Shown here piece by piece: positions 24,940 to 34,700 of a DNA stretch of 50,638 nt. Position 1 is the stretch's first letter. Every line of letters begins with the position of its first letter. The position numbers and the translations under genes were made by a program. The stretch spans positions 1 to 50,638 of the forward strand of contig NZ_DFQS01000069.1 in NCBI RefSeq assembly GCF_002377905.1, in the 5' to 3' direction. Source of the stretch: Psychrobacter sp. UBA3483 (lineage in GTDB: Bacteria; Pseudomonadota; Gammaproteobacteria; Pseudomonadales; Moraxellaceae). The notes beneath the pieces are model-generated. The model did not search any database. It had not been told where the DNA came from and saw nothing but the letters and a program-made list of their open reading frames with translations.

Positions 24940-26142
24940 TTAAGGAACGTATACCACTTCGACGCCATCGTCGAAATCGTCATCGTCGTCTAAATTGGTA
25001 CCTTCACGCGCTGCTTTACGAGCCGCACGATAGGCTTCACGCTGCGCTTCGGTATTCAAACGAACTTCTGCTTCTAAGCGCTCAAAACGCTCTTTTTGGG
25101 CTTCTGCAAAAATAGGATCTTCGATTTCACGCTCGCGCTCGCGCTCGATCTCATTCATCAAATGATACTTAATCGCATCAACGCCTTCACCGGTCAAGGT
25201 TGCGGTACGAAATACCATACCTGTCCAACCAAGCTCAGCGACGATATGAGTACAAAGCTCATTTAAGTCTTCTTCGGCAACCTGATCAATTTTATTTAGC
25301 ACCAAAATCTGTGGCAAATTGGCCAATTCAGGCGAAAAACGCTCAAGCTCATTTAAAATCACGCGGGCATTCTCTACTGGGTCGCTGCCATCGATCGGTT
25401 TTACATCAACCAAGTGTAACAGACGGCGCGTACGAGCGACATGCTTTAAAAAACGAATACCAAGCCCAGCCCCTTCTGAGGCGCCTTCGATTAAACCAGG
25501 AATGTCCGCCATCACAAATGAGCGGTGACGACCAATATCAACCACCCCTAAGTTTGGCACTAAGGTAGTAAAGGGATAATCAGCAACCTTAGGTTTTGCA
25601 GCAGATACCTGACGGATAAAGGTTGATTTACCCGCGTTAGGTAAACCAATCAGGCCAACGTCAGCAACTACTTTTAGCTCAAACTTAAGCACTTTTAACT
25701 CGCCTTCAAAACCTGAAGTGGCTTTGCGCGGTGCTTGGTTGGTTGAGCTTTTAAAATGGGTATTACCCAGACCGCCGTCGCCGCCTTTGGCAATCAGTAG
25801 CGTTTGACCAATTTCAATCAAATCGCCTAATACTTCGTCAGTTTCAGTATCGACTACGGTCGTACCAATTGGAACTGACAAATAGATATCGTCAGACCCT
25901 TTACCTGAACAGTTCTTACTATGACCGTTTTCACCGCGCATGGCGTCATAACGACGGGTATAACGGTAGTCAACTAAGGTGTTGGTATTGTCATCTGCAA
26001 TGACATAGACATCTCCGCCCTTACCGCCATCGCCACCGTCAGGGCCACCGCGTGGGACATACTTTTCTCGGCGAAAACTGGCGATTCCGTTACCACCGTC
26101 ACCTGCTTTTACCGTTACGACGGCTTCATCAATAAATCGCAT
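24940..26142 (-). CDS. obgE: Obg-family GTPase
   Basis: A 400-residue GTPase that joins the late steps of 50S assembly and the stress response. The glycine-rich Obg domain begins MRFIDEAVVTVKAGDGGNG and has GGPDGGDGGKGGDVYV. The G domain has G1 GLPNAGKSTF, G2 region YPFTTLVP, G3 DIPGLIEGA, G4 LNKIDQV and a G5-like RTATL-x-GEG. A C-terminal tail of about 60 residues is acidic, with a run of Asp (NLDDDDDFDDGVE). AAGGAAC precedes the ATG. Usual neighbours rplU and rpmA are not upstream in this window; the gap gene is there instead. Confidence 0.97.
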   Translation of the reverse strand: MRFIDEAVVTVKAGDGGNGIASFRREKYVPRGGPDGGDGGKGGDVYVIADDNTNTLVDYRYTRRYDAMRGENGHSKNCSGKGSDDIYLSVPIGTTVVDTETDEVLGDLIEIGQTLLIAKGGDGGLGNTHFKSSTNQAPRKATSGFEGELKVLKFELKVVADVGLIGLPNAGKSTFIRQVSAAKPKVADYPFTTLVPNLGVVDIGRHRSFVMADIPGLIEGASEGAGLGIRFLKHVARTRRLLHLVDVKPIDGSDPVENARVILNELERFSPELANLPQILVLNKIDQVAEEDLNELCTHIVAELGWTGMVFRTATLTGEGVDAIKYHLMNEIEREREREIEDPIFAEAQKERFERLEAEVRLNTEAQREAYRAARKAAREGTNLDDDDDFDDGVEVVYVP

Positions 26143-26466
26143 CTTACGTTCCTTTATTTACCATCCAGTTGATCAACTGGCTACAGTCAGCGACTGTACT
26201 TTAGGTAGTAGCTATATGTTTGGGTAGTTATGGACAACTTAAAAATATAAAATCTTCTTTAAAAATGGTACTCGCTAGCATCTCATACCACTCTTCGCAT
26301 TTATCATGACAACAACACCCGATAACCATTCGGACTATCGGGTGTTTGAGTACTGCCATGAATAATTTACACCGATTTATCTAGGATAAAAATTACTTTC
26401 GTCGCGCTATCTTGCCTTAGTATTTTATCTAAATACAAACTGCTAAGATAGCAACTGTGCAAATTT
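26143..26466. other. Intergenic region gap-obgE
   Basis: A 324-base spacer holding the gap terminator (26314-26346) and, nearer obgE, presumably the obgE promoter. I see no clear -35/-10 pair and no plausible gene. Confidence 0.4.
26314..26346 (-). terminator. Hairpin downstream of gap
   Basis: AACACCCGATA at 26314-26324 pairs perfectly with TATCGGGTGTT at 26336-26346 over an 11-base loop. On the gap strand it is followed by a T/G-rich GTTGTTGTC rather than a pure T-run, so termination is likely but perhaps leaky. It lies about 120 bases after the gap stop. Confidence 0.65.
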
Positions 26467-27903
26467 CTACGCTGGAATTTGCGCGTAGCTGATGCCAGCC
26501 ATTTGCGTGGCCAAACGTAACACCTGCGTGCTATAGCCGACTTCGTTATCATACCAAATATAAACAATAGCATGATTGTCTGTCAAAATAGTCGCCTGCG
26601 CATCGACAATACCCACATGCGTATCACCAACAAAGTCAGTCGATACCGCTTCTGTAGAGTCTGTATAAGCAATCTGAGTTTGCCACTGACTGCTATTAGA
26701 CACTTTACGCATGAACTCGTTTAACGCATCAGCACTGGCTGGCGCCGTTTTAAGGTTTAAATTCAAAATCGCTAAGCTGACGTTTGGCGTCGGTACACGG
26801 ATGGCATTACCCGTTAATTTACCGCTAAGCTCTGGTAGCGCTTTACCGACCGCTTTTGCCGCGCCAGTACTGGTAATAACCATATTCAATACTGCACTAC
26901 GACCACGGCGATCAGCTTTATGATAATTATCAATTAAGTTTTGATCGTTGGTGAACGAATGAATGGTTTCAACGTGACCATTCTCGATACCGTACTCATC
27001 ATTTAACACTTTGAGCGTTGGGGTAATCGCGTTGGTCGTACAGCTCGCTGCACTGACGATAGTGTCATCGCCGACCGTATCGTTGTTTACACCATAAACG
27101 ACGTTTTTAATCTCACCACCAGCTGGTGCTGTTAAGAGTACTTTTTTCACACCAGTCGATTGCAAATGCTTGCCAAGACCAGCTTCATCTTTCCAAATAC
27201 CTGTATTATCAATGACCAATGCATCGTTGATACCATAAGCGGTATAGTCAATCTCGCTTGGGTCTTTGGCATAAATCACTTGTACAAAACGGCCATTAAT
27301 AATCAAACCATTGTTTTCATCATCGACAACCACGCCACCAGCAAAGCTACCATGAATCGAATCACGCTCTAGCAATGAGGCGCGCTTGGCCAAATCGCCC
27401 GCTGCCGCAGGACGTACGACGATTGCCTTTAGCTGTAAGCCTTTAGCGCTTGAAGCTTGTGACAACAATAGGCGCGTTAAGATACGGCCAATACGACCAA
27501 AACCATATAGCACTACGTCAGTTGCGCCATTGCTAACAGCGTTGTCATTTTTAGTAGACTTTAATGCCGCTTGTAAATCACTGTCATTAGCAATCAGTTG
27601 ACCAACATCGATACGCGCCGCTTGGATATTTTTATGGTCTGCAAGCGCCTTAACCATCGCTAGGGTATCCGCCACATCGATAGATTTAGCACCTTTATCA
27701 CGTAGCGCGACTTTTTGATGCAATGCCAATATTCGACCCACAGAAGTTGTGTCTAGCGTATCACCAAACAAAGTCACTTGTACATCTTGCTCATTATAAA
27801 GCTTATTTAGTAGCCCCATAAGCTCGATGGCTTGTTGCTCTTGTTGATTGTAATTGTTCAAGTGGTCTTGATGTAATTGGCGTAAGGTATCAGCGTTGCT
27901 CAC
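26467..27903 (-). CDS. gap: Glyceraldehyde-3-phosphate dehydrogenase, long N-terminally extended type
   Basis: About 478 residues. It interconverts glyceraldehyde 3-phosphate and 1,3-bisphosphoglycerate. The dehydrogenase part begins at about residue 130 with VLYGFGRIGRILTRLL (NAD(P)-binding). The catalytic Cys is at about 288 in SAASCTTNAITP. TFSFTNDQNLID-like HSFTNDQNLIDNYHKADRRG and RVPTPNVSLAILN follow, with the terminal YDNEVGYSTQVLRL. The first 125 residues are a helical extension also found in the Pseudomonas PA3001-type enzyme. I prefer GTG 27903, since AAGGA sits eight bases before it; ATG 27912 overlaps that site. Cofactor and direction (glycolytic or gluconeogenic) cannot be read from sequence. 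Confidence 0.95.
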   Translation of the reverse strand: MSNADTLRQLHQDHLNNYNQQEQQAIELMGLLNKLYNEQDVQVTLFGDTLDTTSVGRILALHQKVALRDKGAKSIDVADTLAMVKALADHKNIQAARIDVGQLIANDSDLQAALKSTKNDNAVSNGATDVVLYGFGRIGRILTRLLLSQASSAKGLQLKAIVVRPAAAGDLAKRASLLERDSIHGSFAGGVVVDDENNGLIINGRFVQVIYAKDPSEIDYTAYGINDALVIDNTGIWKDEAGLGKHLQSTGVKKVLLTAPAGGEIKNVVYGVNNDTVGDDTIVSAASCTTNAITPTLKVLNDEYGIENGHVETIHSFTNDQNLIDNYHKADRRGRSAVLNMVITSTGAAKAVGKALPELSGKLTGNAIRVPTPNVSLAILNLNLKTAPASADALNEFMRKVSNSSQWQTQIAYTDSTEAVSTDFVGDTHVGIVDAQATILTDNHAIVYIWYDNEVGYSTQVLRLATQMAGISYAQIPA

Positions 27904-28291
27904 GAGAAACATCCTTTTGGTCAGTAATTAGGTAGCAGTAAAATAGGAAGAAATATAAATAGATAGGTTATCATTAGTTTAAATAATGATTTTAAAACGG
28001 TCATTCTCGACTTTGGCGGTAGTGATTGGCAATAGTAACTATCAGTAACTATCGTCACAGTCTTTATCTTCACTGTCTTTAGATAAGGTAGATTTTAGCC
28101 TAAAACGCCTTATTTTGCTAGTGATAACCGAATAAGTCGCACTTATCGCGTTTTTTAGCGCTTTATAAGTTGCTGCCTAAAAATAAAGGCAGCTTGCACT
28201 GCTGCTCTCTTTTCAATTAACGATAAATCAAACAAAAATAGGATAATTATAAAATACTTATATGGTTATGCCATATATGATGATAAAAAGC
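27904..28291. other. Intergenic region lipocalin-gap
   Basis: A 388-base AT-rich spacer upstream of gap. It contains a small hairpin (GCTGCCT at 28172-28178 with AGGCAGC at 28187-28193) near the lipocalin 3' end, without a T-run, and a direct repeat of AGTAACTATC around 28036-28056. The gap promoter should be here. No gene is seen. Confidence 0.4.
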
Positions 28292-29560
28292 TTAAGGAAC
28301 CAACTTTACCGTCTGATTGGTCTGCGGGGTAAGTTTAAACTCTTTTAAGTCGTAGCCCTGCTTTTGCGCAATTTGGCGATATTTTGCATACGTTTCTTGG
28401 CTGACATTTGGGGAGCGGGCCAGCAACCATAAATAATCTTTATCCGGTGTACCAACCAATGCCGTTTTGTAATCTGCATCACGCGCCAGTACCCAATAAT
28501 CAGCGCGGCCAACAGGCACCCAGCGAATCCACGACGGTAAAAAAGTAACTTTCAATTTACTACCGGTCGCATCAGCGGGTTTTGCTAAACCTTCTGCACT
28601 AATAGCCGAACCATCTTGCGCTTTGCATTGATTAATCACCTTAATGCCTGAACCGTCAGTTTTTTCAACATACGTCGCCGTCACATCACTGGCACAGTTG
28701 CGCTGAAAATACATCGGTAAACGACCTATCTCGTACCAAGTACCAGCGTATTTTTTAAGATCAACGCTATCAACTGTGGTTGGTACGCTAGCAGATTTAT
28801 GGATAATCGCATTTGGCTTAATAGATAAGGTTTCTGTGCTGGTTTTATCCGTCGTTACATTAGCGGTCACAGTAGCTTTAGCCGCGGTATTGACGGGCGG
28901 CGTCGCTGCATAGGCTGAGAACGCAGCCAATGGGATAATAATGGCTAAGGCAATACCTGTATGCTTGATAAGTCCATTCATAAATATACGCTCTGGTATT
29001 GTTGGTAAACCCATATCTTCATTGACGTTGTCTGTATCAACAGTTTCAGCAGTAATAGACTTATTGAAGTTATTACTTTCAATTAAGCTTTTCGCTGAGC
29101 TGTCTACAGCAGCGTCAATATTGATATCGGTAGTTTTTTGCACTTTTTTATAAGCAGGCGCTTTTTCGTATCCGCCCCTATCTTGAAAACTATTGCTTTG
29201 CAAATCTTGAGTGCTTTTTGCACTTGTATTATCGTTATATTGACGGTGATTGCTTTTCTGAATCAATGCAGGCGTGGCGGCTATAAGCGCGTTTTGTCCA
29301 ATCTTTTTATAGCCAAATTCATTATCTGTTGCTGATGCCTTTAGGGCAACATCGTCTACTGACACATCGTTTGCGCTATCATTATGATAGCTGGCGTCAT
29401 TGCTGGCATCACTCGATTGTGAATTATTATCTGTATTGCGATAACCTTTTTTTAAATAGTTTTTATCAAGGTAATGCTGACTTAATTTAGTCTGCTGCGA
29501 TTGAGAACCAGCTGCCTGCGAATCAGGCCATGCTGACTTAGGTAACTTATTGGTTTTCAT
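28292..29560 (-). CDS. blc: Lipocalin (Blc-like) with a long disordered N-terminal extension
   Basis: A 422-residue frame. The C-terminal domain (about 265-422) is a bacterial lipocalin: YAGTWYEIGRLPMYFQ (Gly-x-Trp-Tyr-Glu box), an NQC with paired Cys, and VGRADYWVLARDADYKTALV, as in outer-membrane lipocalins that bind lysophospholipids or fatty acids. Just before it, at 194-222, is a good signal peptide: MNGLIKHTGIALAIIIPLAA, cleaved after SAYA. Ahead of that lie 193 residues rich in Asn, Ser, Asp and Lys with no fold signal. Either the protein is made whole and anchored by the internal helix, or the true start is ATG 28981, giving a 229-residue secreted protein. Neither start has a good Shine-Dalgarno site. 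The upstream open frame is long for AT-rich chance sequence. Confidence 0.85.
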   Translation of the reverse strand: MKTNKLPKSAWPDSQAAGSQSQQTKLSQHYLDKNYLKKGYRNTDNNSQSSDASNDASYHNDSANDVSVDDVALKASATDNEFGYKKIGQNALIAATPALIQKSNHRQYNDNTSAKSTQDLQSNSFQDRGGYEKAPAYKKVQKTTDINIDAAVDSSAKSLIESNNFNKSITAETVDTDNVNEDMGLPTIPERIFMNGLIKHTGIALAIIIPLAAFSAYAATPPVNTAAKATVTANVTTDKTSTETLSIKPNAIIHKSASVPTTVDSVDLKKYAGTWYEIGRLPMYFQRNCASDVTATYVEKTDGSGIKVINQCKAQDGSAISAEGLAKPADATGSKLKVTFLPSWIRWVPVGRADYWVLARDADYKTALVGTPDKDYLWLLARSPNVSQETYAKYRQIAQKQGYDLKEFKLTPQTNQTVKLVP

Positions 29561-30128
29561 AGGAGTACCATTTATTAATAGTGATAGTTAAAAATTTTTA
29601 TTTATAAAATTTTATAGCGATTAACTCAGTATGAATAAGTCTCAATAATCACTTTCAATAAAGAAGAGGGATGACTGGAAATTAGATACTGTTTAACCTA
29701 TATGCCCTATACCTTTAAGTGGCGCTGCGATGAATAAAATCACGGTGGATAATAAGTGGTTGAATAGCAATTTATTGAATAGCAAGTGTTTGAATAAATA
29801 GTTGCTAGATGAATCGCCCTTAACAAAATAAAATGATTTTCGCGCCCTTTGGTAATTTGCAGGTTTATATTAATGGCAAAGGACGAAGCAAAACAGTGTA
29901 GCAATGTAGGAAAACGCAACGGTTTGTAAGTAATTCTATATTTACGGCATACAAGCCATACATAGTTACGTTGTGTAAAAACAGATTTAAAATCAGGGGT
30001 TTGCCCCCCATTAAACCCCACTCTTGTATAGCCTTATATTTGCTTTTAGCTTTGCAATCTCCTTTTATGTTTTGATTGATTATTAGCCTAAAACATACTC
30101 TCAAATAGTCTAAAAACCATGTTAAAAA
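29561..30128. other. Intergenic region with possible dispersed-repeat character
   Basis: This 568-base spacer lies between the Nudix-ThiE gene and the lipocalin. It contains two overlapping minus-strand frames (29740-30021 and 29865-30104) with Cys/Leu/Tyr-rich, unconvincing peptides. It also has a GGGGTTT...AAACCCC hairpin at 29996-30019 and a duplicated TTGAATAGCAA near 29760-29785. It may be remnant or repetitive sequence. No gene is supported. Confidence 0.4.
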
Positions 30129-31268
30129 TTACCGTAAAAATTGACGGATGCCAGCAACAGCAATGCCGCCATACTGCTCTGCTTTTACGCTCATTTCTGG
30201 CGATAGACCACCGAGTCCAATCACTGGCATATTTGCTAATTCTGCTAATTCTGACCATGCTTGCCAGCCAAGCGGCTCGGCATCAGGATGGGTTTGGGTT
30301 GCTAAAACTGGTGATAGAAAAATACCAATAACGGGCGGTAATTGCTGCTCTAAACGTTTATGTGCCAACTTATTAGCGGCAGCAATACTTTCGGCGTCGT
30401 GGCAGCTTATGATTAGTGGATAGTTTAATAAGTCGTTTGCAGAAAAATCGTCGTGAATTGCATTTTTGCTTTGGTCAATATCGTTATTGATATCACTTGA
30501 CCCCTGCATAAGCTGCGTCTGGGTTAACTGCTTTACAACGATTTGGTGGTTTATGACTTGTTGATACGCTTGGCTGCTTTCAAATTCGGCAGGTACAATT
30601 GCCTGAATATCTGCACGCAAGCGTAATAACTGCGCTATATTATTATCTGTATCCATGGCTTTTGGTCGGACATAAACCCAAGCATCGTGTGCTAAATGCA
30701 TGGCATGATAGTGCATCCAAGCTGCTGCTGAATCAGCCGCGTCGTTAAAGTGTGCCAATGAATAAGTAATTGCTATCTGCTGTGGTAAGCGCAACCATGC
30801 AAGAATGGTCTTATTGGCGGCTGGCAGATGATACTCTCCTGCCAATAACTTCGATTTATCCACCCAAGCTAGCGCCTGCCCTTCTAATCCCTGCTGGCAA
30901 TCTTTATGCTGCTCATACTGCTGCGCACTTAGTGCTACCTTGTAAACCTGTAAGCAAACCTGCTTGTCGCCATAGTCATGATGCAGCCGCCCAAGTTTTA
31001 CCGCAGTATTATTCGCGATATCAATACCCGTCTCTTCAGCGACTTCGCGTATCAGCGCTTGCTGAGTGGTTTCATTCGCATCTATCTTGCCGCCTACAAA
31101 CTCATAACGATTACCTTGATGCTGCGATGCATGTCTAAAACCGAGCAAATACTGATGCTGATAATAAATGACTGCCACCGCAACATTAACGATTTTTAGC
31201 GGTTGATGGCTACGTACTTCATTTTTAGCGAACGAATTTTTGCTTGAAGTCTCTGAATGACTGCTCAT
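30129..31268 (-). CDS. Nudix hydrolase (MutT-like) fused to a thiamine-phosphate-synthase-like domain
   Basis: A 379-residue protein. The N-terminal Nudix domain (about 25-160) starts VNVAVAVIYYQHQYLLGFRH and contains the Nudix box G-x5-E-x7-REVAEETGI within KIDANETTQQALIREVAEET. The C-terminal domain (about 200-379) resembles ThiE/TenI: LRADIQ, IISCHDAESIAAA, FLSPVLATQTHPDAEPLGW, PVIGLGGLSPE and the final GGIAVAGIRQFL, a phosphate-binding end of the TIM barrel. The same two-domain protein is known in Pseudomonas and relatives, where the Nudix part is thought to clean oxidised nucleotides. AAGGA precedes ATG 31268. A Gln/Asp/Asn-rich stretch (SSDINNDIDQSKNAIHDD) interrupts the ThiE part. Whether ThiE activity remains is unknown. 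Confidence 0.9.
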   Translation of the reverse strand: MSSHSETSSKNSFAKNEVRSHQPLKIVNVAVAVIYYQHQYLLGFRHASQHQGNRYEFVGGKIDANETTQQALIREVAEETGIDIANNTAVKLGRLHHDYGDKQVCLQVYKVALSAQQYEQHKDCQQGLEGQALAWVDKSKLLAGEYHLPAANKTILAWLRLPQQIAITYSLAHFNDAADSAAAWMHYHAMHLAHDAWVYVRPKAMDTDNNIAQLLRLRADIQAIVPAEFESSQAYQQVINHQIVVKQLTQTQLMQGSSDINNDIDQSKNAIHDDFSANDLLNYPLIISCHDAESIAAANKLAHKRLEQQLPPVIGIFLSPVLATQTHPDAEPLGWQAWSELAELANMPVIGLGGLSPEMSVKAEQYGGIAVAGIRQFLR

Positions 31269-31371
31269 TCTACTGTCCTTTATACCTATACCAATGTTTC
31301 GATTTATAAACTTTGTAAATGCTGCTTTATATAAGTTTACATAATCACTGTGATTTATTTTATCAAATAGC

Positions 31372-31407
31372 TTGCAAAAGCTCTCAATGTAAATGATAAT
31401 TATTATC
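31372..31407 (+). promoter_or_regulatory. hemP promoter with overlapping Fur box
   Basis: TTGCAA (31372-31377) and GATAAT (31395-31400) are spaced by 17 bases, a good sigma-70 promoter. A 19-base Fur site covers 31389-31407: it reads GTAAATGATAATTATTATC and matches the consensus GATAATGATAATCATTATC at 16 positions. The -10 box lies inside the Fur site, so iron-bound Fur should block transcription of hemP. Confidence 0.85.
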
Positions 31408-31468
31408 GTTAATAACTTACTTTACCCTACAGCCTTATCTTTAATTATTTTATCAAAAGGAATTTACT

Positions 31469-31633
31469 ATGAGCATGGTCATCTCTCGTTATTTAAACTG
31501 CCGCGAAAACCGTCTACCTACTCTGCAATCACAGCACCTATTTGCGCTGACTAAAGAGGTACGTATCGAGCACGAAGGCGAAGAATACCGCTTACGCTTA
31601 ACGCGCAATAACCGCTTAATTTTGACCAAATAA
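31469..31633 (+). CDS. hemP: Hemin uptake protein HemP
   Basis: A 54-residue protein starting MSMVISRYLNCRENRLPTLQ and ending with the HemP-family sequence EHEGEEYRLRLTRNNRLILTK in two parts (EHEGEEYRLRLTR, NNRLILTK). HemP is a small iron-regulated protein associated with haem uptake, and in some bacteria it activates haem receptor genes. AAAAGGA lies upstream at suitable spacing, and a Fur-box promoter precedes it. Unlike most hemP genes it is not followed by a TonB-dependent haem receptor; a terminator comes directly after. It may act in trans on receptor genes elsewhere. Confidence 0.9.
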   Translation: MSMVISRYLNCRENRLPTLQSQHLFALTKEVRIEHEGEEYRLRLTRNNRLILTK

Positions 31634-31652
31634 ATAAACCGCGCGCCGCAAT

Positions 31653-31682
31653 AAAAAACGCCTTTTAATAAAGGCGTTTTTT
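31653..31682. terminator. Bidirectional terminator between hemP and tamB
   Basis: AAAAAACGCCTT at 31653-31664 pairs with AAGGCGTTTTTT at 31671-31682 over a six-base loop. A- and T-runs on both sides let it serve convergent hemP (plus) and tamB (minus). Confidence 0.9.
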
Positions 31683-31750
31683 ATTGCATTAAATGAACCA
31701 CTAACAAGCGACCTAAAAGCTGATAGCTAGGCTATTAGAAGCCTAGCTAA

Positions 31751-34700
31751 TTAGAACTGCCAACTATAAACCACATCGACCGCATTCTCCGCCGCTGAAG
31801 TTGCTTCGACATAAATCCGGCGCGTCAACTGATAACGGATAGATAGGCTATTTTGCGCATTAAACACCCCCACGCCGTAGCGAATATATAAGTCAGGCGT
31901 CACATAACCGGTGACGTTGACGTTGGTGTCTTCGCTACTGCCTGAAGCATCAACGGTTAGGCTTTGGAAGCCAAACGCTTGACCTATTTGATTGGTCAGA
32001 TTGCGTGTGCCACTCAGTCCAAAGCTTAGTCCTGCCGCTGCAAGGTTATTCGTCACTTGCGATTTAAAGCCTTGCTCACTAATTTGCGTCGCACTCTTAT
32101 TATTAATACGGCCAGTTATCAAGGCATTCATCGCTTGCTGCTGGGTAAGACCGGCATTATTAAAGACGATAATGTTTGGATTCTCTGTATTGCCTTTAAC
32201 GCGCACACCAACGGTTTTACCGCTAATGGTTTTCACCGCTTCAATGCTCAGATTTGGTTTCATCACATCGCCATTAAAACGCACCTGACCGTAATTCAGC
32301 TCTAAGCTCTGACCAAAAACATTGACATTGGTACGACGAGAAACCTGCACGACGCCTTTGGCGCGCATAACGCCTGTGCCATTTTGGGTGACATTAATCG
32401 CCCCTGCTAACGGAATTACTGCACCAAAACCGCGGAAATTGATATCGTCGCCCAAGTCGATACCAATGTCGGCATTGATTGACCAAGGTTTTGAGATGGC
32501 TAAAACTTCATCAATATTACCAATCAAACGGCGATCAAGCACAACCGCATCTTCGGTTTGAATAATGATGTCTTCACTGGCTTCTGGTGGACGAATGGTT
32601 GCTGATGGCACACTGACCGCGCCAGTGATATTGACATAACGGTCACCCGGACGCACTATAATGTCGATATCAGGGTTAATCTCAGCCAACAATAATGGCG
32701 GCTGGGTTAAAACCAAACGCTCGCCGATAATACTGAGCTTGGCTTGCAGTTTTTGTTGCCAATTCACTGTACCGGTCAGTTTACCCGTACCGGTACCACT
32801 ATTAAAGGTGCCATCGATAGTTGCCTGCGTACCGCGAATTTTGCCATCGACATTAACTTTTCTTAGGTTGATAGGCAAATCAAGCATCGCAATACGGCCA
32901 TCTGCCAATTTCACATCACCATAAAACTGCGGTTTATCGAGCGTACCGCCCAAGCCACCTGCCATGGTGATATTACCTTCGAGCACCCGCATACCGGGGA
33001 AGAAAGGCTTAAACACTGCCAGATTCAGCTCATTGAGCACCAGCGCACCCGAGATGGGTTTCGGCGTTTTATAAGGGTCAACGATAACCTCAGCATAGCC
33101 ACGCGCACCGCGACCAGTATTGATATCCGTGCGCAGTTTGATGCCTTCAGGGACTGATAAAGCAATAACAGATACACGCTTATAAGGTAAGGTAACCGGC
33201 TGACTATCGCCATCTTGAATCAAGCCGATTTTGCCGTTGTCAGAATACAGCGTGGTATTAATTGTCGGCGGACGACCACGTTGCCAACCGACGATGGCTT
33301 TACCATTAATCTTCGCTTGCCAATCGATATCTTTGGGTAAAAAGACCGAGAATAGCGAGGTATCCAGATTTTGTACCGCTAAATTGACTTGACCTGCCGC
33401 TGGTGAAGCAATGAGATTCTCACGTAAACACAGCTTGCCCGTTTGGTCGGTCGCCTGCCAACAGTGGGCGGCAAGCTGCACTTTTAAGTCAGTAGAATTA
33501 TTACCCTGTTTTTTGGGTAAATTGACAATTAATTGCGCAGGTTGTAGTTGGTTTAACGTCGCATATTTTGATTTGATACGCCCTTTACCAATCACGCCTG
33601 ACCAACTGAGCTTATCGCGATTAAAACCACCCTTAAGCCGAGCGGCGATAGCAAGCTCATCATTTGCCACCTCAAGATTGACTACATGTGCCTGCTCAGT
33701 GCCATTAAAAGTCGCATTGACTTTTTTAAAGCTCTGACCTGCAACGTCCAACCCTTCGGCGCTAACAATAAGTTGACTTGGGCTATTGGCCAAATTGACC
33801 AGCTTACCGCGGATACGCCCTTGACGCAAAATAAAGCCCGGTAGCGCTAGACGCTCACCAACCAAGTCGATATAAATCGTGGGTAGAGCCTGTCCTACCG
33901 GCTGCGACAAGGTTGCGCCGCCCGTCACTTTACCAGCAAGCTTATCTGATAGCTGGTCAAGACTGGTGATATTAATCTTAGCTTGTAGCTGCTTAGCATT
34001 GCCATTAGCAGTAAGATAATTGTCGCCCCAACGTAGCACCAAATTATTGGCATTTAAGCTATCGATTAGCGCATTAACTTGCTGATACTGCCCCTGTGCA
34101 TCTTGTGCTTGTAAGCGTTTAAAATAACTGCTCAAGTCTTTCGGTAAGCGCAGCTTCGCCGCCAAACTACCTTTGGCACTGAGCGGCTGGCCTTTTAGCA
34201 CGCCACTTAGGTTAACTTGTTTGATATTAACGATTTGCTGATTGTCACCCCAGCGCCCATCGGTATCAATAGTGCCAGTGATGGTACTTGGGATATTTTT
34301 AAAGAAATAACCCAAGTTAAAGCGATTCATCACCGCCTTGATGTCCCAAGCGATACCTTTACGCACATCGACCGTACCATTAGCATCGATACTACCTGCG
34401 GCGCCAACATGGCGGAAACGCTTGATACGAATCAGCTGCGCGTCACCACTGGCGTCAATGCTAAGTTTACCGGCTGGCAGTTGCTCAGCGTCCAATACAC
34501 CATCAAAATTTACCGCGAAGTTTTTTAGCTTACCCTTTGCGTTAGCATTAGCTTGGTTCTTTGGCGGCGTTTGCCACACACCGCTGGTTTTTAAATCACC
34601 AGTGATAATGGCAGCATTATTGGGTAAAAAATAGCCAAGGTTAAATTTGTCAAAGCGGCCATCGACCGTCCAGCCAATGTTTTGACGTAAGTCAATGACA

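Noticed and set aside
29740..30104. Two minus-strand frames of 93 and 79 codons
   Set aside because: They overlap each other in different frames, have unusual composition and match no family I know. I report only the region as a possible repeat.
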